In this document: positions 1 to 7,949 of the stretch, in pieces | Layout of the letters: every line of letters starts with the position of its first letter | Numbering within the stretch: the stretch's first letter is position 1 | Assembly (NCBI GenBank): GCA_024693065.1 | Contig: JAILLP010000031.1 | Coordinates: 1 to 57,332 of the forward strand | Direction of reading: 5' to 3' | Origin: Paludibacteraceae bacterium | Lineage (GTDB): Bacteria; Bacteroidota; Bacteroidia; Bacteroidales; Paludibacteraceae | DNA length: 57,332 nucleotides | Position numbers and translations under genes: made by a program | The notes under the pieces: model-generated | The model's input: the letters and a program-made list of their open reading frames with translations, nothing else | Databases searched by the model: none | What the model was told of the DNA's origin: nothing

Positions 1-1
1 C

Positions 2-397
2 AACTTCCCATCCATGGGCGACAACAACACGCATTTCGACAACATACCGTTCGGTGTCCACACCATGCATGTGACGGACTTCTTCGGATGCGAGACTTCC
101 AGAATCTTCCAATTGGATCCTCCGGAGATCGTTATCCCAGATCATTTCACTCCGAACGGAGATGGTGTGAGCGATAACTGGATCGTCCCTGGTTTGGCAG
201 AGGTATATCCTGCTTCTGTGGTTTCCATCTACGACCGTTATGGTAAAATGTTGGCGCAGTTCTTTGGTGCGGAGACTAGTGGTTGGGATGGAACTTATAA
301 TGGTAAGGCTTTGCCATCCACCGACTACTGGTATCAGATCGATATCGAGGAGATCAACAGACAGTATGTGGGTCACTTCACACTGATTCGCAGATGA
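2..397 (+). CDS. C-terminal end of a T9SS type B sorted surface protein (5' partial)
   Basis: The reading frame is open from the first bases of the window, so the gene begins upstream; only the last 131 residues are seen. The first ~45 residues (FDNIPFGVH...DFFGC) look like an SprB-type beta repeat. The rest is a gliding-motility-associated (type B) C-terminal domain: FTPNGDG, VSIYDRYGK, GWDGTYNGKALPSTDYWY and the terminal GHFTLIRR. In this family the domain directs export by the type IX secretion system and attachment at the cell surface, often with a PorP/SprF partner. It is strikingly close to the end of the giant GH8 protein ending at 43630, which shares WDGTYNG, LPSTDYWY and GHFTLIR. What the missing part does cannot be told from here. 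Confidence 0.9.
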   Translation, partial: NFPSMGDNNTHFDNIPFGVHTMHVTDFFGCETSRIFQLDPPEIVIPDHFTPNGDGVSDNWIVPGLAEVYPASVVSIYDRYGKMLAQFFGAETSGWDGTYNGKALPSTDYWYQIDIEEINRQYVGHFTLIRR

Positions 398-426
398 TCG
401 GTGCGGAGATTATTAACTAATACATC

Positions 427-461
427 GCGGGATTGGAGATTCTCTAATCCCGCTTTTTTTG
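427..461 (+). terminator. Rho-independent terminator after the type B surface protein
   Basis: The arms gcgggattggaga (427-439) and tctctaatcccgc (441-453) pair with a single G:T step and are followed by seven T residues. It lies 30 bases after the stop codon and should end the plus-strand transcript. Confidence 0.85.
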
Positions 462-623
462 TATGGGGATTTCGTGGGATATGCGTGAGGGTAGGGTGGA
501 GACTTCCCCTTTAGGAAGGAAGGTGAATTGAGTAAGGATATGTGATACTGCTATAGGGGATTAGAATTGCCTTGTGAGGAGTAGATTTAACGCCTTGGAT
601 TCGTGTGATTCTTCCATGTGCAA

Positions 624-655
624 AGAGGGCTGGCAAATTGATTTGCCAGCCCTCT
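624..655 (-). terminator. Terminator hairpin after the GH16 gene
   Basis: A perfect 15-bp inverted repeat (624-638 with 641-655) lies just past the minus-strand stop codon at 677. On the minus strand it is followed only by a short TTTG tract, so it is a strong hairpin with a weak U tail. Confidence 0.7.
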
Positions 656-676
656 GAATGATAAGGGGAGACCCCG

Positions 677-2275
677 TTATTTCTTCTTGATGATTTTGAA
701 GGATTCTCCGTTCTCCAATCGGATGATGTAGATGCCCTCTTTGAGGTTCCCAATGACGGATGATTCACCCGCATTGAACGTTCTGACAAGCAGACCGTTT
801 ATGTTGTAGATGGATCCGGATAATTCGTCGAGTCCCTTCTGCGCGGCACACAAATCCTCCATGCCTGTGAAATCTATGACAGGTCCTGTGTAACTCTCTC
901 CTTGTGCACCCTTCTGGTATACTTTGACGTAGTTGACGTACATTTTCGCTTCGCCGCTCTGCAATGCGCTGATCTGGTTGATGTCGTAGATGCGAGGGAA
1001 GTCGCCGCCGATTGCCAGATTGAAGAGGATGTGGAACTCATGGTGGAAATAGGTTCCCGCACTTCTCTGTGAGCTTCTGTCGCTGATGTTCAGTTGGAAG
1101 TATGGCCTTGCGTTAGGGTAGCGGTCTTGGTCGACGTACATGACGAGCCTTTGATCATCCCAGTAGAGTGTGTAGAGGTGGAATTCCCCATCCTGCAGGG
1201 AGTAGTCCCATGTCACGCTCTGTGTGCTCATCTCGTGCGCATTGGAGGAAGGTCCCCAGTGGCATGCGCCGTTGAAGTACCTCTCCTGGCTGCCCATGTT
1301 GAACGCCTCGGAGTTACCCATCTCCAGAATGTCGATCTCTCCGTTGGCAGGCCAGCTTCCCACTTCGTCTCCCATCAACCAGAAGGCCGGCCATAGTCCG
1401 TTGCCAGTCTTTGGCAAGCGGATGCTTGCTTCTACCTTGCCGTGACAGAACTTCATCTTGCCCTGCGTGTTCAAACGTCCTGAAGTGCATGATTTGCCGT
1501 TCGATTGTTCTTTCCTCGCTGTGATGATGAGGCAACCGTTCCCTTCAGAGTCTTTCCCGACCTCAATGTTGTTCCTGCTATAGTATTGCAATTCGTTGTT
1601 ATAGCCTCCGTAACCGTTCTCCTCGATGTTCCACACGTTGCTGAGCTTGCCATCGTCGAACAACTCCTGCCAAACGAGTTTGTAGCCGTCCACTTCGCCT
1701 GTTCCTCTTTGCGAGTTCGGGTCGAAGGTTGAAGAGCTTTGCTGGTTGAGTTTCTTGAGGAGCGTGACCTCGTCGATGTAGACGACCGCATCACTATGGA
1801 GATCGCCACGGTCCACCATGACGAAGAAGTCTTTGTAGGTGCCTTTCGGTGCACTCTTCAGGTCGAATGTGACTGTGGTCCATCCGTTGCCACCGAGGTA
1901 AGCGGTGTTGTATTCGTAGTTATCGCCCGGTCCGGACTCCAACTTGAAAGCAACGTCCCCTTGGGTTTGTTTGAGGAACTTCACCGTCGCATAGGAATAA
2001 TCGTTGTCGCCGGAACCGATGTTGAGGGAATAGACTCCCCTGAGGATAACGCCAGCCCAGTTGTCCGTGCCGACAGGACGGGTGCATTTGAGTACTTTAG
2101 ATGAACTGTTGACGTCGTCAGGCGAAGGGTTGCTTACGACCTCACTGAAGGCGCCACTGACGTCTTCCCAACCTTTAGCTTCGCTTTCGAAATCGTCCAA
2201 GACGGTGCTGTTTTGCGCATAGGCCGTCGTGATGGAGAAGGCCGATAATGCAATAATAGTTTTTATTCTCATCAT
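677..2275 (-). CDS. Secreted GH16 beta-glucanase with N-terminal sugar-binding-like domain and T9SS type A tag
   Basis: Predicted extracellular endo-beta-glucanase (laminarinase or lichenase type). Residues 1-21 form a signal peptide ending in AYAQ. Residues ~24-175 form a beta-sandwich resembling carbohydrate-binding modules (DDFES start, YIDEVTLL end). Residues ~195-455 are the GH16 domain, with the catalytic motif GEIDILEM near residues 311-318 (ExDxxE, nucleophile and acid/base Glu present) and the GLWPAFWLMG substrate-cleft strand before it. The last ~75 residues are a type A T9SS domain (IYNINGLLVRTF ... GIYIIRLENG ... KIIKKK). The 532-residue length suits a modular GH16. It is monocistronic, with its own terminator. 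Beta-1,3 and mixed-linkage substrates cannot be separated by eye. Confidence 0.92.
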   Translation of the reverse strand: MMRIKTIIALSAFSITTAYAQNSTVLDDFESEAKGWEDVSGAFSEVVSNPSPDDVNSSSKVLKCTRPVGTDNWAGVILRGVYSLNIGSGDNDYSYATVKFLKQTQGDVAFKLESGPGDNYEYNTAYLGGNGWTTVTFDLKSAPKGTYKDFFVMVDRGDLHSDAVVYIDEVTLLKKLNQQSSSTFDPNSQRGTGEVDGYKLVWQELFDDGKLSNVWNIEENGYGGYNNELQYYSRNNIEVGKDSEGNGCLIITARKEQSNGKSCTSGRLNTQGKMKFCHGKVEASIRLPKTGNGLWPAFWLMGDEVGSWPANGEIDILEMGNSEAFNMGSQERYFNGACHWGPSSNAHEMSTQSVTWDYSLQDGEFHLYTLYWDDQRLVMYVDQDRYPNARPYFQLNISDRSSQRSAGTYFHHEFHILFNLAIGGDFPRIYDINQISALQSGEAKMYVNYVKVYQKGAQGESYTGPVIDFTGMEDLCAAQKGLDELSGSIYNINGLLVRTFNAGESSVIGNLKEGIYIIRLENGESFKIIKKK

Positions 2276-2487
2276 AATGGTATTAGAATGGTTTATGTCT
2301 CCTTAACTTTTAGAACCGATGCTTTCAACCTAAAAAAGAATGTGTTAGACACTTTTTCGCTATGACAATCGAATTCGTTTGCAATTTTCGTAAATATATG
2401 CGAGTTTAACAACTCTTTTTATGAAAAAAAACGTGTTCAATGTTTGAAAGATGACATTGCACACGTTTTGATTTTGTACCGGAGTGA

Positions 2488-2572
2488 TTATTCCACCACC
2501 ACCTTCCGTCCGTTCACCAAGTAAACGCCGGCAGGCAAGATTCCAAGAATGTGCCGGACCAACTCTAATTCA
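2488..2572 (-). pseudogene. Orphan fragment of a T9SS type A tag (displaced gene end)
   Basis: On the minus strand this stretch reads LPAGVYLVNGRKVVVE and then a stop, the end of a type A sorting domain with no protein in front of it. Bases 2489-2538 match 3975-4024, the end of the GH43 gene, at 49 of 50 positions. Homology stops at both edges: upstream the frame runs into the XRE gene, which uses another frame. It is either the displaced end of the GH43 gene after an insertion or the residue of a lost paralogue. Confidence 0.75.
2489..2538. repeat. 50-bp direct repeat, copy 1 (partner 3975-4024)
   Basis: Copy 1 of a 50-bp direct repeat; the only mismatch is caccaag here against cgccaag in copy 2. 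The two copies bound a 1.4-kb AT-rich segment with two genes. The arrangement resembles attL/attR, with the repeat made of the last codons of the GH43 gene. Confidence 0.8.
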
Positions 2573-3059
2573 GCTTATCTTTCAAAGGAACTAATTCCAA
2601 TCTAGCCTCTAGTTCCCAAGCAACCTTCGTGAGAATATCGAAGCCAACCGAATATTTTCCTTGTTCAATCTTGCTGATATTAGAGGCATCAATACCGGCA
2701 CGTTTAGCCAGTTCCTTAGCCTCCATATTCTTCTTTAGCCGGAGCTCCTTAATCTGTTGACCAATGCGCTTCCTTTCATCCTGAGCCATATTATCACTCC
2801 ATACTGTCAAGAACCCACAACCAAGATTATGATAGAAATGCAGGTCAATGAAAACCTTATACACCACGAATGAGGTGTCACCATCGGATTTCAGACAATA
2901 CTCCGAAAACAGCTTGCAAAAGAAATTTCCGTATTCGTCAATCTTATCATCCGGGAAATCTCCCATCTGAGGAATCTTATTTTTCACATAAAAAGAATCT
3001 CCTTCGTCTGACGTAATATGAAAGGTTCTTTCTTCTTTGTCAAATTCATATTTGAACAT
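2565..3059 (-). CDS. XRE-family helix-turn-helix regulator
   Basis: A small probable DNA-binding protein of 164 residues. The start at 3059 (MFKYEFDKEERTF) is preferred to the ATG at 3119, because a good promoter (TTTG at 3117-3120, TATATTTG at 3090-3097 on the minus strand) overlaps the upstream codons. The N-terminal ~90 residues have no recognised family. Residues ~97-158 form a Cro/CI-type HTH (IGQQIKELRLKKNM, ELAKRAGIDASNISKIEQGK). It is AT-rich compared with the GH16 and GH43 genes around it and sits inside the segment bounded by the 50-bp repeat. The target is unknown; self-regulation or control of the neighbouring barrel gene is possible. Similar HTH proteins occur as antitoxins and phage-type regulators, but no toxin is seen beside it. 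Confidence 0.85.
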   Translation of the reverse strand: MFKYEFDKEERTFHITSDEGDSFYVKNKIPQMGDFPDDKIDEYGNFFCKLFSEYCLKSDGDTSFVVYKVFIDLHFYHNLGCGFLTVWSDNMAQDERKRIGQQIKELRLKKNMEAKELAKRAGIDASNISKIEQGKYSVGFDILTKVAWELEARLELVPLKDKLN

Positions 3060-3089
3060 GTTTTTAAATTTATAGTTAATAATATGTCG

Positions 3090-3120
3090 CAAATATAAAT
3101 TTTCTTTTCTAATTAGCAAA
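3090..3120 (-). promoter_or_regulatory. Bacteroidetes-type promoter for the XRE regulator
   Basis: On the minus strand TTTG (3117-3120), a 19-base spacer and TATATTTG (3090-3097) match the Bacteroidetes -33/-7 consensus. Transcription would begin near 3083, about 25 bases before the chosen start codon. Confidence 0.65.
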
Positions 3121-3326
3121 TAAATTTTCCCATTAATTTGTTAAATAACCTTTTAATTGGTATATTTACCCATTACAAGAACTTATTTAACACAATGCAA
3201 TTTATATGACTGATTTTTCAGATAGTTAAGCCGGAAAAACTATATATAATTATATTACAAACAAAGATAAGTTTCTGATTATTTACCATTTTCATTTATA
3301 ATATGAGAAAGGGATCATATGGCTGC

Positions 3327-3821
3327 CTAAAAACGATAGGTGGCCCAAACACCCAATGAACCGATGCCAATATAGGGTATCCACGACCGATCCCGATTCT
3401 CCTGGACTCCAAACACACCAATATCTGTAGAGATATCCCAATGTTCACTTACACGGAAACGCAAAGAAGGATTCAATCCAAAACGAAACATTAGAAAAAC
3501 GTTTTCCTCACCCAAGGTCCACCCCCAGCAAGCATCAGTCTTTAAATCAAGAAAGAAAAAATCATTATGCCACGGAGTGAATCTCAGGAATGGTTCTACC
3601 ATACCAAAACTCTTATCTGCCTGTGAATTATATCCCATGCCAATACCAGTTCCCATTGCGAAGAAATCATTAAATTCATAGCCTATAGTTGGCTCTAATG
3701 CAAGCGTGAAATAATCCGTATATGAAATCGACGTCGTGAAACCTAAATCAAAGTGTTTTTCGGACATCGCTGAAAGATGGACTCCAAGAGTCAATAGTAA
3801 AATAATCGATAACTTCTTCAT
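3327..3821 (-). CDS. Small outer-membrane beta-barrel protein
   Basis: A 164-residue protein with a signal peptide (KKLSIILLLTLGVHLSAMS) and alternating hydrophobic strands rich in Tyr, Phe and Gly, ending in the aromatic residue typical of outer-membrane barrels (WATYRF). Features such as TIGYEFNDFFAMGTGIGMGY and PFLRFTPW suggest an OmpW/OmpX-sized barrel of about eight strands. No enzymatic motif is seen. It is AT-rich like the adjacent XRE gene and shares the repeat-bounded segment with it, so the two may have arrived together. A minus-strand TATATTTG (3859-3866) lies upstream as a possible -7 element. Confidence 0.75.
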   Translation of the reverse strand: MKKLSIILLLTLGVHLSAMSEKHFDLGFTTSISYTDYFTLALEPTIGYEFNDFFAMGTGIGMGYNSQADKSFGMVEPFLRFTPWHNDFFFLDLKTDACWGWTLGEENVFLMFRFGLNPSLRFRVSEHWDISTDIGVFGVQENRDRSWIPYIGIGSLGVWATYRF

Positions 3822-3973
3822 TTCAAATGCATTTTAGCTAATTCATGGTAATATAAAGCAAATATAATACATTCTATCTCTAATTTCATATTCAAATTCA
3901 CATTATCTATTCAGCACCTTCTCCTAAACATCTATCCTTAACCCAATATGAGATCATTAACAAACCACCTCCT

Positions 3974-6820
3974 CTATTCCACCACCACCTTCCGTCCGTT
4001 CGCCAAGTAAACGCCGGCAGGCAATTGACAATCCACCAAGGCATTAGCCTCAACACCGAAGGTGCGTATTAGGCGGCCATCCAACGTATAGATATAGACG
4101 TCGCATGCGCGGGGAGAGCGCACCGTCAATTGATTCTTTCCTGTATAGACCTCCACATCATCCATCCCTTCATCCGAGTAGACTTCATGCACTCCTACAG
4201 GCTCCACCTTCTTGTAACCTTTCGACTCGATCCACCGCGCGTAGGAACCGTCCGACTCGTCAGATATCGGTGCATAATGTACTTTCTCCGAATCGAAACA
4301 GAAGGCGAACTGGCAGCTTGCGGTCTTGCCCGCCGTACCCAAGCCGACCACACCATTCAGCGTCGGCGTGGCGCTGAAGTTCGTCATGGCGGAAGAGGAG
4401 GAACTGCGTGGATAGAAGTAGTAGTAACCGTCATGCGTGCCCGAAGAGACAATCCTCCACTGCTGCTCGTGGGAGCCGGAGGAGTCCCGCAACGAGAGCC
4501 CGCCGTCCGTAGCGTCCAAAGCCTTTCCGGAAGCCACATCCGTCAGGATATAATAGTCATCCTTGGCGGAGACCCTGAACGAGAGGTTGATGTCGTCATT
4601 GTCCTCCGTCAGGGCCAGCTTGCCCTCCTTGTTGGACAATATCCTGTTCGCGTTCTTGGAGAGCAAGAGGTAGGTCTTGCCCGGCTCAAACGTCTCCACA
4701 CGCCTATAGCGGTTCAGCTTATCGAACAAATCGAGGCTCCACTCCCCGTAGAAACGGATGATCGGATAGCCACTGCGCATATCGATCGGCAACCAGATGT
4801 GCCATGACTCGCCCACGTTGGCGTCCGGGAAGTAGTCTCCGCCCTTCCATCGGTCACCCATGTAGATGTAGGCATCATACTTGCCCGGCACCTTGAATAC
4901 GTAGTTGCTTTGGCTACAGTAAGACTTGTTAGCATTCGCGTCCACGCACGGGTTGCCATTGTCCGCCCAACCCGACAGCGGGAGCTGTGAATAGGAGGAG
5001 TGGGCAGGGTTCGGGTCCCAACCCGTACAGCCCGAGGTGATTGCCACGAAGCGTTGGTGGTACTTGAATATAGCGGGAGCCTCATACTGCTTGTCGACGA
5101 ACATGCGTTCCCACGTGTTGCTCAGGTCCAGGAAGTCATCCTTCAGTAGGGTGCCGTGCATCGTCATGTTCTCCTCGGCCGACCCGAAGTGGTAACCCAC
5201 GTTATAGTCTGGATCGAACATCAATGTCTGGTCGCGCGAACCCGAAGGTTGCGCATCCCCCCTCGGACGCATCGTCTTCACGAACTTATACGGGCCTGTG
5301 ATCTTATCCGCATAGAGGATGGCCACGCGCGAGGCCGCATAGCCTGAGCCATTCTCCCAGTGCACCCACATGACATATTTCCCCGTGTTCGGACATTTCA
5401 TCACCTTCGGGCGCTCCAGTGTGCGGCCATAGTTCATATCTTGGTAATCGCTCCTTAACGGTTGCTCAGGGCATTCGTACGCCATGCACTCCCGCTTCCA
5501 GTTGTAGAGGTCCTTCGAGGTGTAGCAGACGATACCGTTGCTGCGCACAGGGGAAGGGCGGTAGTTCTCACCGAACCAATAGTAGGTGCCATCCTCATAG
5601 AGCACACATCCGCCATGCGCGTTGATATGCTTGCCCTCCGCATCGAGCCAGTCCATGCCCATGCGGATCGCCGAGCTACCGATCAGGAAGGAGTGGTAGG
5701 GTTGTCCGAAGGGGGCATCCACCCGCACGAGGTACCAATAGTGCTTTCCGTCCGAGCCGCTCTTGTCGCTATAGACACCCTTGCCGTCCGATGTGCCGTC
5801 CGTGCCCAAAAACTTCCCGCTTGAGACCACCTGCAAACGGATGTAGCGCTCCTCGTCCGGCGCGTAAGCCACCTTGAAGTGGGCGGCCGACGAAGAGGTT
5901 CCGTTCGCCATCTTCACGTCATACTCGCCCGAAGCGGTCAGGTAAGTGCCCGACGCCACGTTCTTCAGCGCATACGAGCCATCGCTCATCGCCTCGAAGA
6001 CGAACTGCCTCTTCGTGTCGTTGGAACGGTTCTTGATCTGCACATTGCCATTCTCGTTAGACAAATAACGGTTGCTGGCATGGACGATATAGTACTTCAC
6101 GCCTGCGGAGACCGGCGAGTTGCGTTCCGCCTTATAGGCATTGAGGGCGTCCGCCAGCTTCGTCGTGGCGGAGACCACCTCCGCCTGGGAGGTAGGCGAT
6201 TCGTAGACCGATTTCGCGGCGTCTATCTCAGCCAACAGTTTTTCTTGGGAACGCACAGGGTACTCCCCTTCCCCATCGCCGCCCTTTGTCGTCGAGAGGA
6301 AGAGCTCAGCCTTCTCGATGGTCATGTACAGACCGTCCGTGATCAGGGAAGAACCGTTCGCCTCACGCAGATACCAGAGGTGGAGCGTCTCACGTCCGTT
6401 CTTGTCCGAATAGACGCTGGCACCCGGCACAGTACCGTCCGTACCGAGGCAGAGGCTGTTGTCGGCGCATCGGAAGCGCACATAATCACCGCCGCAATCC
6501 TCCACGGAGAACTTGGCGACGTTACCCGTAGAGGAGGAGAACTCCGTGTTCCACTGCCCCGTCTTCGCCACGTTCGAATTACGTTGCACGCTCTTTATCA
6601 GGTAGGAACTACCCGACTGCACGAAGCGGAATTGCTGCGCCTCACCCGCGTTGAAGGTATGGAGGTTCGGTGTTCCATCCACCGACGAGAGCGCCATGCC
6701 CGAGGAGTGGAAGATATAATAGACCCCGTTCGAGGTGATATCCACCTTCGCGAATAGATTGCCTACGGAAAATATGACGGCGGCAAGCGCCCAAACTACA
6801 TATTGAAAAATGTTCTTCAT
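3974..6820 (-). CDS. Secreted GH43-type beta-propeller glycosidase with three beta-trefoil modules and T9SS type A tag
   Basis: A 948-residue extracellular enzyme. A signal peptide (residues 1-24) is followed by two ricin/RICIN-like beta-trefoil segments (~28-155 and ~240-370). These are recognisable from YYIFHSSG and YYIVHASN starts and repeated LGTDGT...VYSDK...WYL endings. The catalytic five-bladed propeller spans ~385-690: AHGGCVLYEDGTYYWFGEN, RDQTLMFD, EAPAIFK and TSGCTGWDPN. This pattern resembles the GH43 branch containing exo-beta-1,3-galactanases (GH43_24/34), so arabinogalactan-type side chains are a plausible substrate; the exact subfamily is inference. A third trefoil (~705-845) and a type A sorting domain (DVYIYTLDGRLIRTF ... 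LPAGVYLANG) follow. Its last 50 bases are duplicated at 2489-2538. Confidence 0.85.
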   Translation of the reverse strand: MKNIFQYVVWALAAVIFSVGNLFAKVDITSNGVYYIFHSSGMALSSVDGTPNLHTFNAGEAQQFRFVQSGSSYLIKSVQRNSNVAKTGQWNTEFSSSTGNVAKFSVEDCGGDYVRFRCADNSLCLGTDGTVPGASVYSDKNGRETLHLWYLREANGSSLITDGLYMTIEKAELFLSTTKGGDGEGEYPVRSQEKLLAEIDAAKSVYESPTSQAEVVSATTKLADALNAYKAERNSPVSAGVKYYIVHASNRYLSNENGNVQIKNRSNDTKRQFVFEAMSDGSYALKNVASGTYLTASGEYDVKMANGTSSSAAHFKVAYAPDEERYIRLQVVSSGKFLGTDGTSDGKGVYSDKSGSDGKHYWYLVRVDAPFGQPYHSFLIGSSAIRMGMDWLDAEGKHINAHGGCVLYEDGTYYWFGENYRPSPVRSNGIVCYTSKDLYNWKRECMAYECPEQPLRSDYQDMNYGRTLERPKVMKCPNTGKYVMWVHWENGSGYAASRVAILYADKITGPYKFVKTMRPRGDAQPSGSRDQTLMFDPDYNVGYHFGSAEENMTMHGTLLKDDFLDLSNTWERMFVDKQYEAPAIFKYHQRFVAITSGCTGWDPNPAHSSYSQLPLSGWADNGNPCVDANANKSYCSQSNYVFKVPGKYDAYIYMGDRWKGGDYFPDANVGESWHIWLPIDMRSGYPIIRFYGEWSLDLFDKLNRYRRVETFEPGKTYLLLSKNANRILSNKEGKLALTEDNDDINLSFRVSAKDDYYILTDVASGKALDATDGGLSLRDSSGSHEQQWRIVSSGTHDGYYYFYPRSSSSSAMTNFSATPTLNGVVGLGTAGKTASCQFAFCFDSEKVHYAPISDESDGSYARWIESKGYKKVEPVGVHEVYSDEGMDDVEVYTGKNQLTVRSPRACDVYIYTLDGRLIRTFGVEANALVDCQLPAGVYLANGRKVVVE
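3975..4024. repeat. 50-bp direct repeat, copy 2 (end of the GH43 gene)
   Basis: Copy 2 of the repeat at 2489-2538, coding for the last 16 residues of the GH43 protein plus part of the stop codon. Similarity ends at the stop codon on one side and within the LPAG codons on the other. Confidence 0.8.
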
Positions 6821-6910
6821 GGTATTATACTAAAAATAGCGCCGCTAAGGTAGCGATATTCATTTAAATGAGCAAATGGGGAGCGGGAGACGTTAGCAAT
6901 TCATAATTGT

Positions 6911-7306
6911 CCTAGGGCGTTGCCCTAGGCTATATGTGTTACGCCCTTTCAGGGCTCGGATGCGAGCATTGCGCAGAGCCACACATCCCCATAAATTCAT
7001 AATTCAAAATTCATAATTGCCATGTGTCGCCCTTTCAGGGCTCGGTTGTACCCGCCGTTTCATGCACAGGGGTTAACACCCCTGCCTGGAGGATGTCGCC
7101 ATAGGGCGTTGCCCTAGGCTATATATGTATCGCCCCTTCAGGGCTGGGGTTTGCGCATTGCGCAGAGCCCGCACATCCCCATAAATTCATAATTATCTTG
7201 TGTCGCCCTTTCAGGGCTCGGATGCGAGCATTGCGTAGAGCCGCACATCCCCATAAACTCATAATTCTTAATTGACTACGTCGAACTGACGTTTCAAAAT
7301 TCATAA
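6911..7306. repeat. Cluster of REP-like palindromic repeats and TTCNNAA heptamers
   Basis: The spacer between the GH43 gene and the next small gene (6821-7406) has no credible gene but is full of repeats. cgccctttcagggct (a gccct/agggc hairpin) occurs at 6942, 7028 and 7204, and with one change at 7131. The palindrome cctagggcgttgccctagg is at 6911, with a near copy at 7101. The block gcattgcgcagagcc...cacatccccataa follows three of them. Runs of the heptamers TTCATAA and TTCAAAA separate the units (6996-7016, 7293-7306). The 14-base gactacgtcgaact at 7274-7287 recurs at 29011-29024. The spacing of 73 to 103 bases is irregular, so this is a REP/MITE-type cluster rather than CRISPR. Confidence 0.8.
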
Positions 7307-7310
7307 TTAA

Positions 7311-7340
7311 CGAAAAGGGGACCCCGAAGAGCCCCCTTGT
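7311..7340 (-). terminator. Possible terminator after the small secreted peptide gene
   Basis: On the minus strand a G-rich arm (7333-7338) pairs with a C-rich arm (7315-7320), followed by TTTTCG, about 70 bases after the stop at 7407. The loop is long and the T tail short. Confidence 0.4.
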
Positions 7341-7406
7341 TCCGTTCCCACCCTACCTTTATCGGGTGAACATTAACTTGTTATAAACTTACCCGCACGT
7401 CATCCG

Positions 7407-7637
7407 TCACTCATAGAAGGACGGTTGTTCTTGTGCAGATGAGAACTCATCCCTAATGGAGGAGAACAGCTGCTCCCCACCTAGGTTTTCCTCTACAGGC
7501 TCCTGAAGCACCATGTCTGGCTCTGGCTCCACATTCGCTGCACTAACTACGCACGTGTTATTCAAGTGCTGTTGATAGATCACTGCAGCTGCGGCGCATA
7601 CGCCCAACACTGCGAAAATTGCGATTCCTTTTTTCAT
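7407..7637 (-). CDS. Small secreted or membrane-anchored peptide, possibly NVEALA-like
   Basis: A 76-residue protein started at the ATG at 7637, which puts KKGIAIFAVLGVCAAAAVIY at the N-terminus as a signal or single membrane segment; an upstream ATG (7664) would add nine residues of no obvious role. The mature part is short and acidic (EPEPDMVLQEPVEENLGG). The SAANVE sequence after a lysine-led hydrophobic stretch recalls the NVEALA family of small exported Bacteroides peptides, but the full NVEALA motif is absent, so this is a weak resemblance. No function can be given. It is a short ORF, but layout and codon use look genuine. Confidence 0.55.
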   Translation of the reverse strand: MKKGIAIFAVLGVCAAAAVIYQQHLNNTCVVSAANVEPEPDMVLQEPVEENLGGEQLFSSIRDEFSSAQEQPSFYE

Positions 7638-7949
7638 GGCCGTAAAAATTAGGTTCAACATCATTTACAATAAGATGCAGATCAATCATCACTGCTATAC
7701 CCAAACTTAAGACTATTCGTTCAGAATTCCAAATATCCGAGCCATTATTCTTCGTCCAAGCCGCATATTTTACCACTTTCCATTTTAACACAATTTTACA
7801 AATAAATATATGAAATATATTGACTGAGTCGCAACCTAATATATAATTATTGATATAAAATAAGTAAATTAGAGACGCACAGCACGACACAGAATAGGAT
7901 ATAACACCAAATCTAAGGAATAAAGAAAGTTCGATGCAATTTCATGTGA
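7638..7949. other. AT-rich spacer without a supported gene
   Basis: These 312 bases between two minus-strand genes hold no convincing ORF, repeat or hairpin. The minus-strand frame across it (to 7890) lacks a protein-like pattern and overlaps the small peptide gene. Confidence 0.6.

Noticed and set aside
7119-7304. 61-codon minus-strand frame across the repeats, with an internal duplication in the product
   Set aside because: The duplication simply reflects the nucleotide repeats; no start context or family supports it.
6911-7306. Repeat cluster considered as a CRISPR array
   Set aside because: Repeat units are short palindromes at uneven distances (73-103 bases), the sequences between are themselves repeated, and no cas gene is near.
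7558-7890. 110-codon minus-strand frame in an AT-rich spacer
   Set aside because: It overlaps the better supported small peptide gene in another frame, and its composition looks like translated AT-rich spacer.
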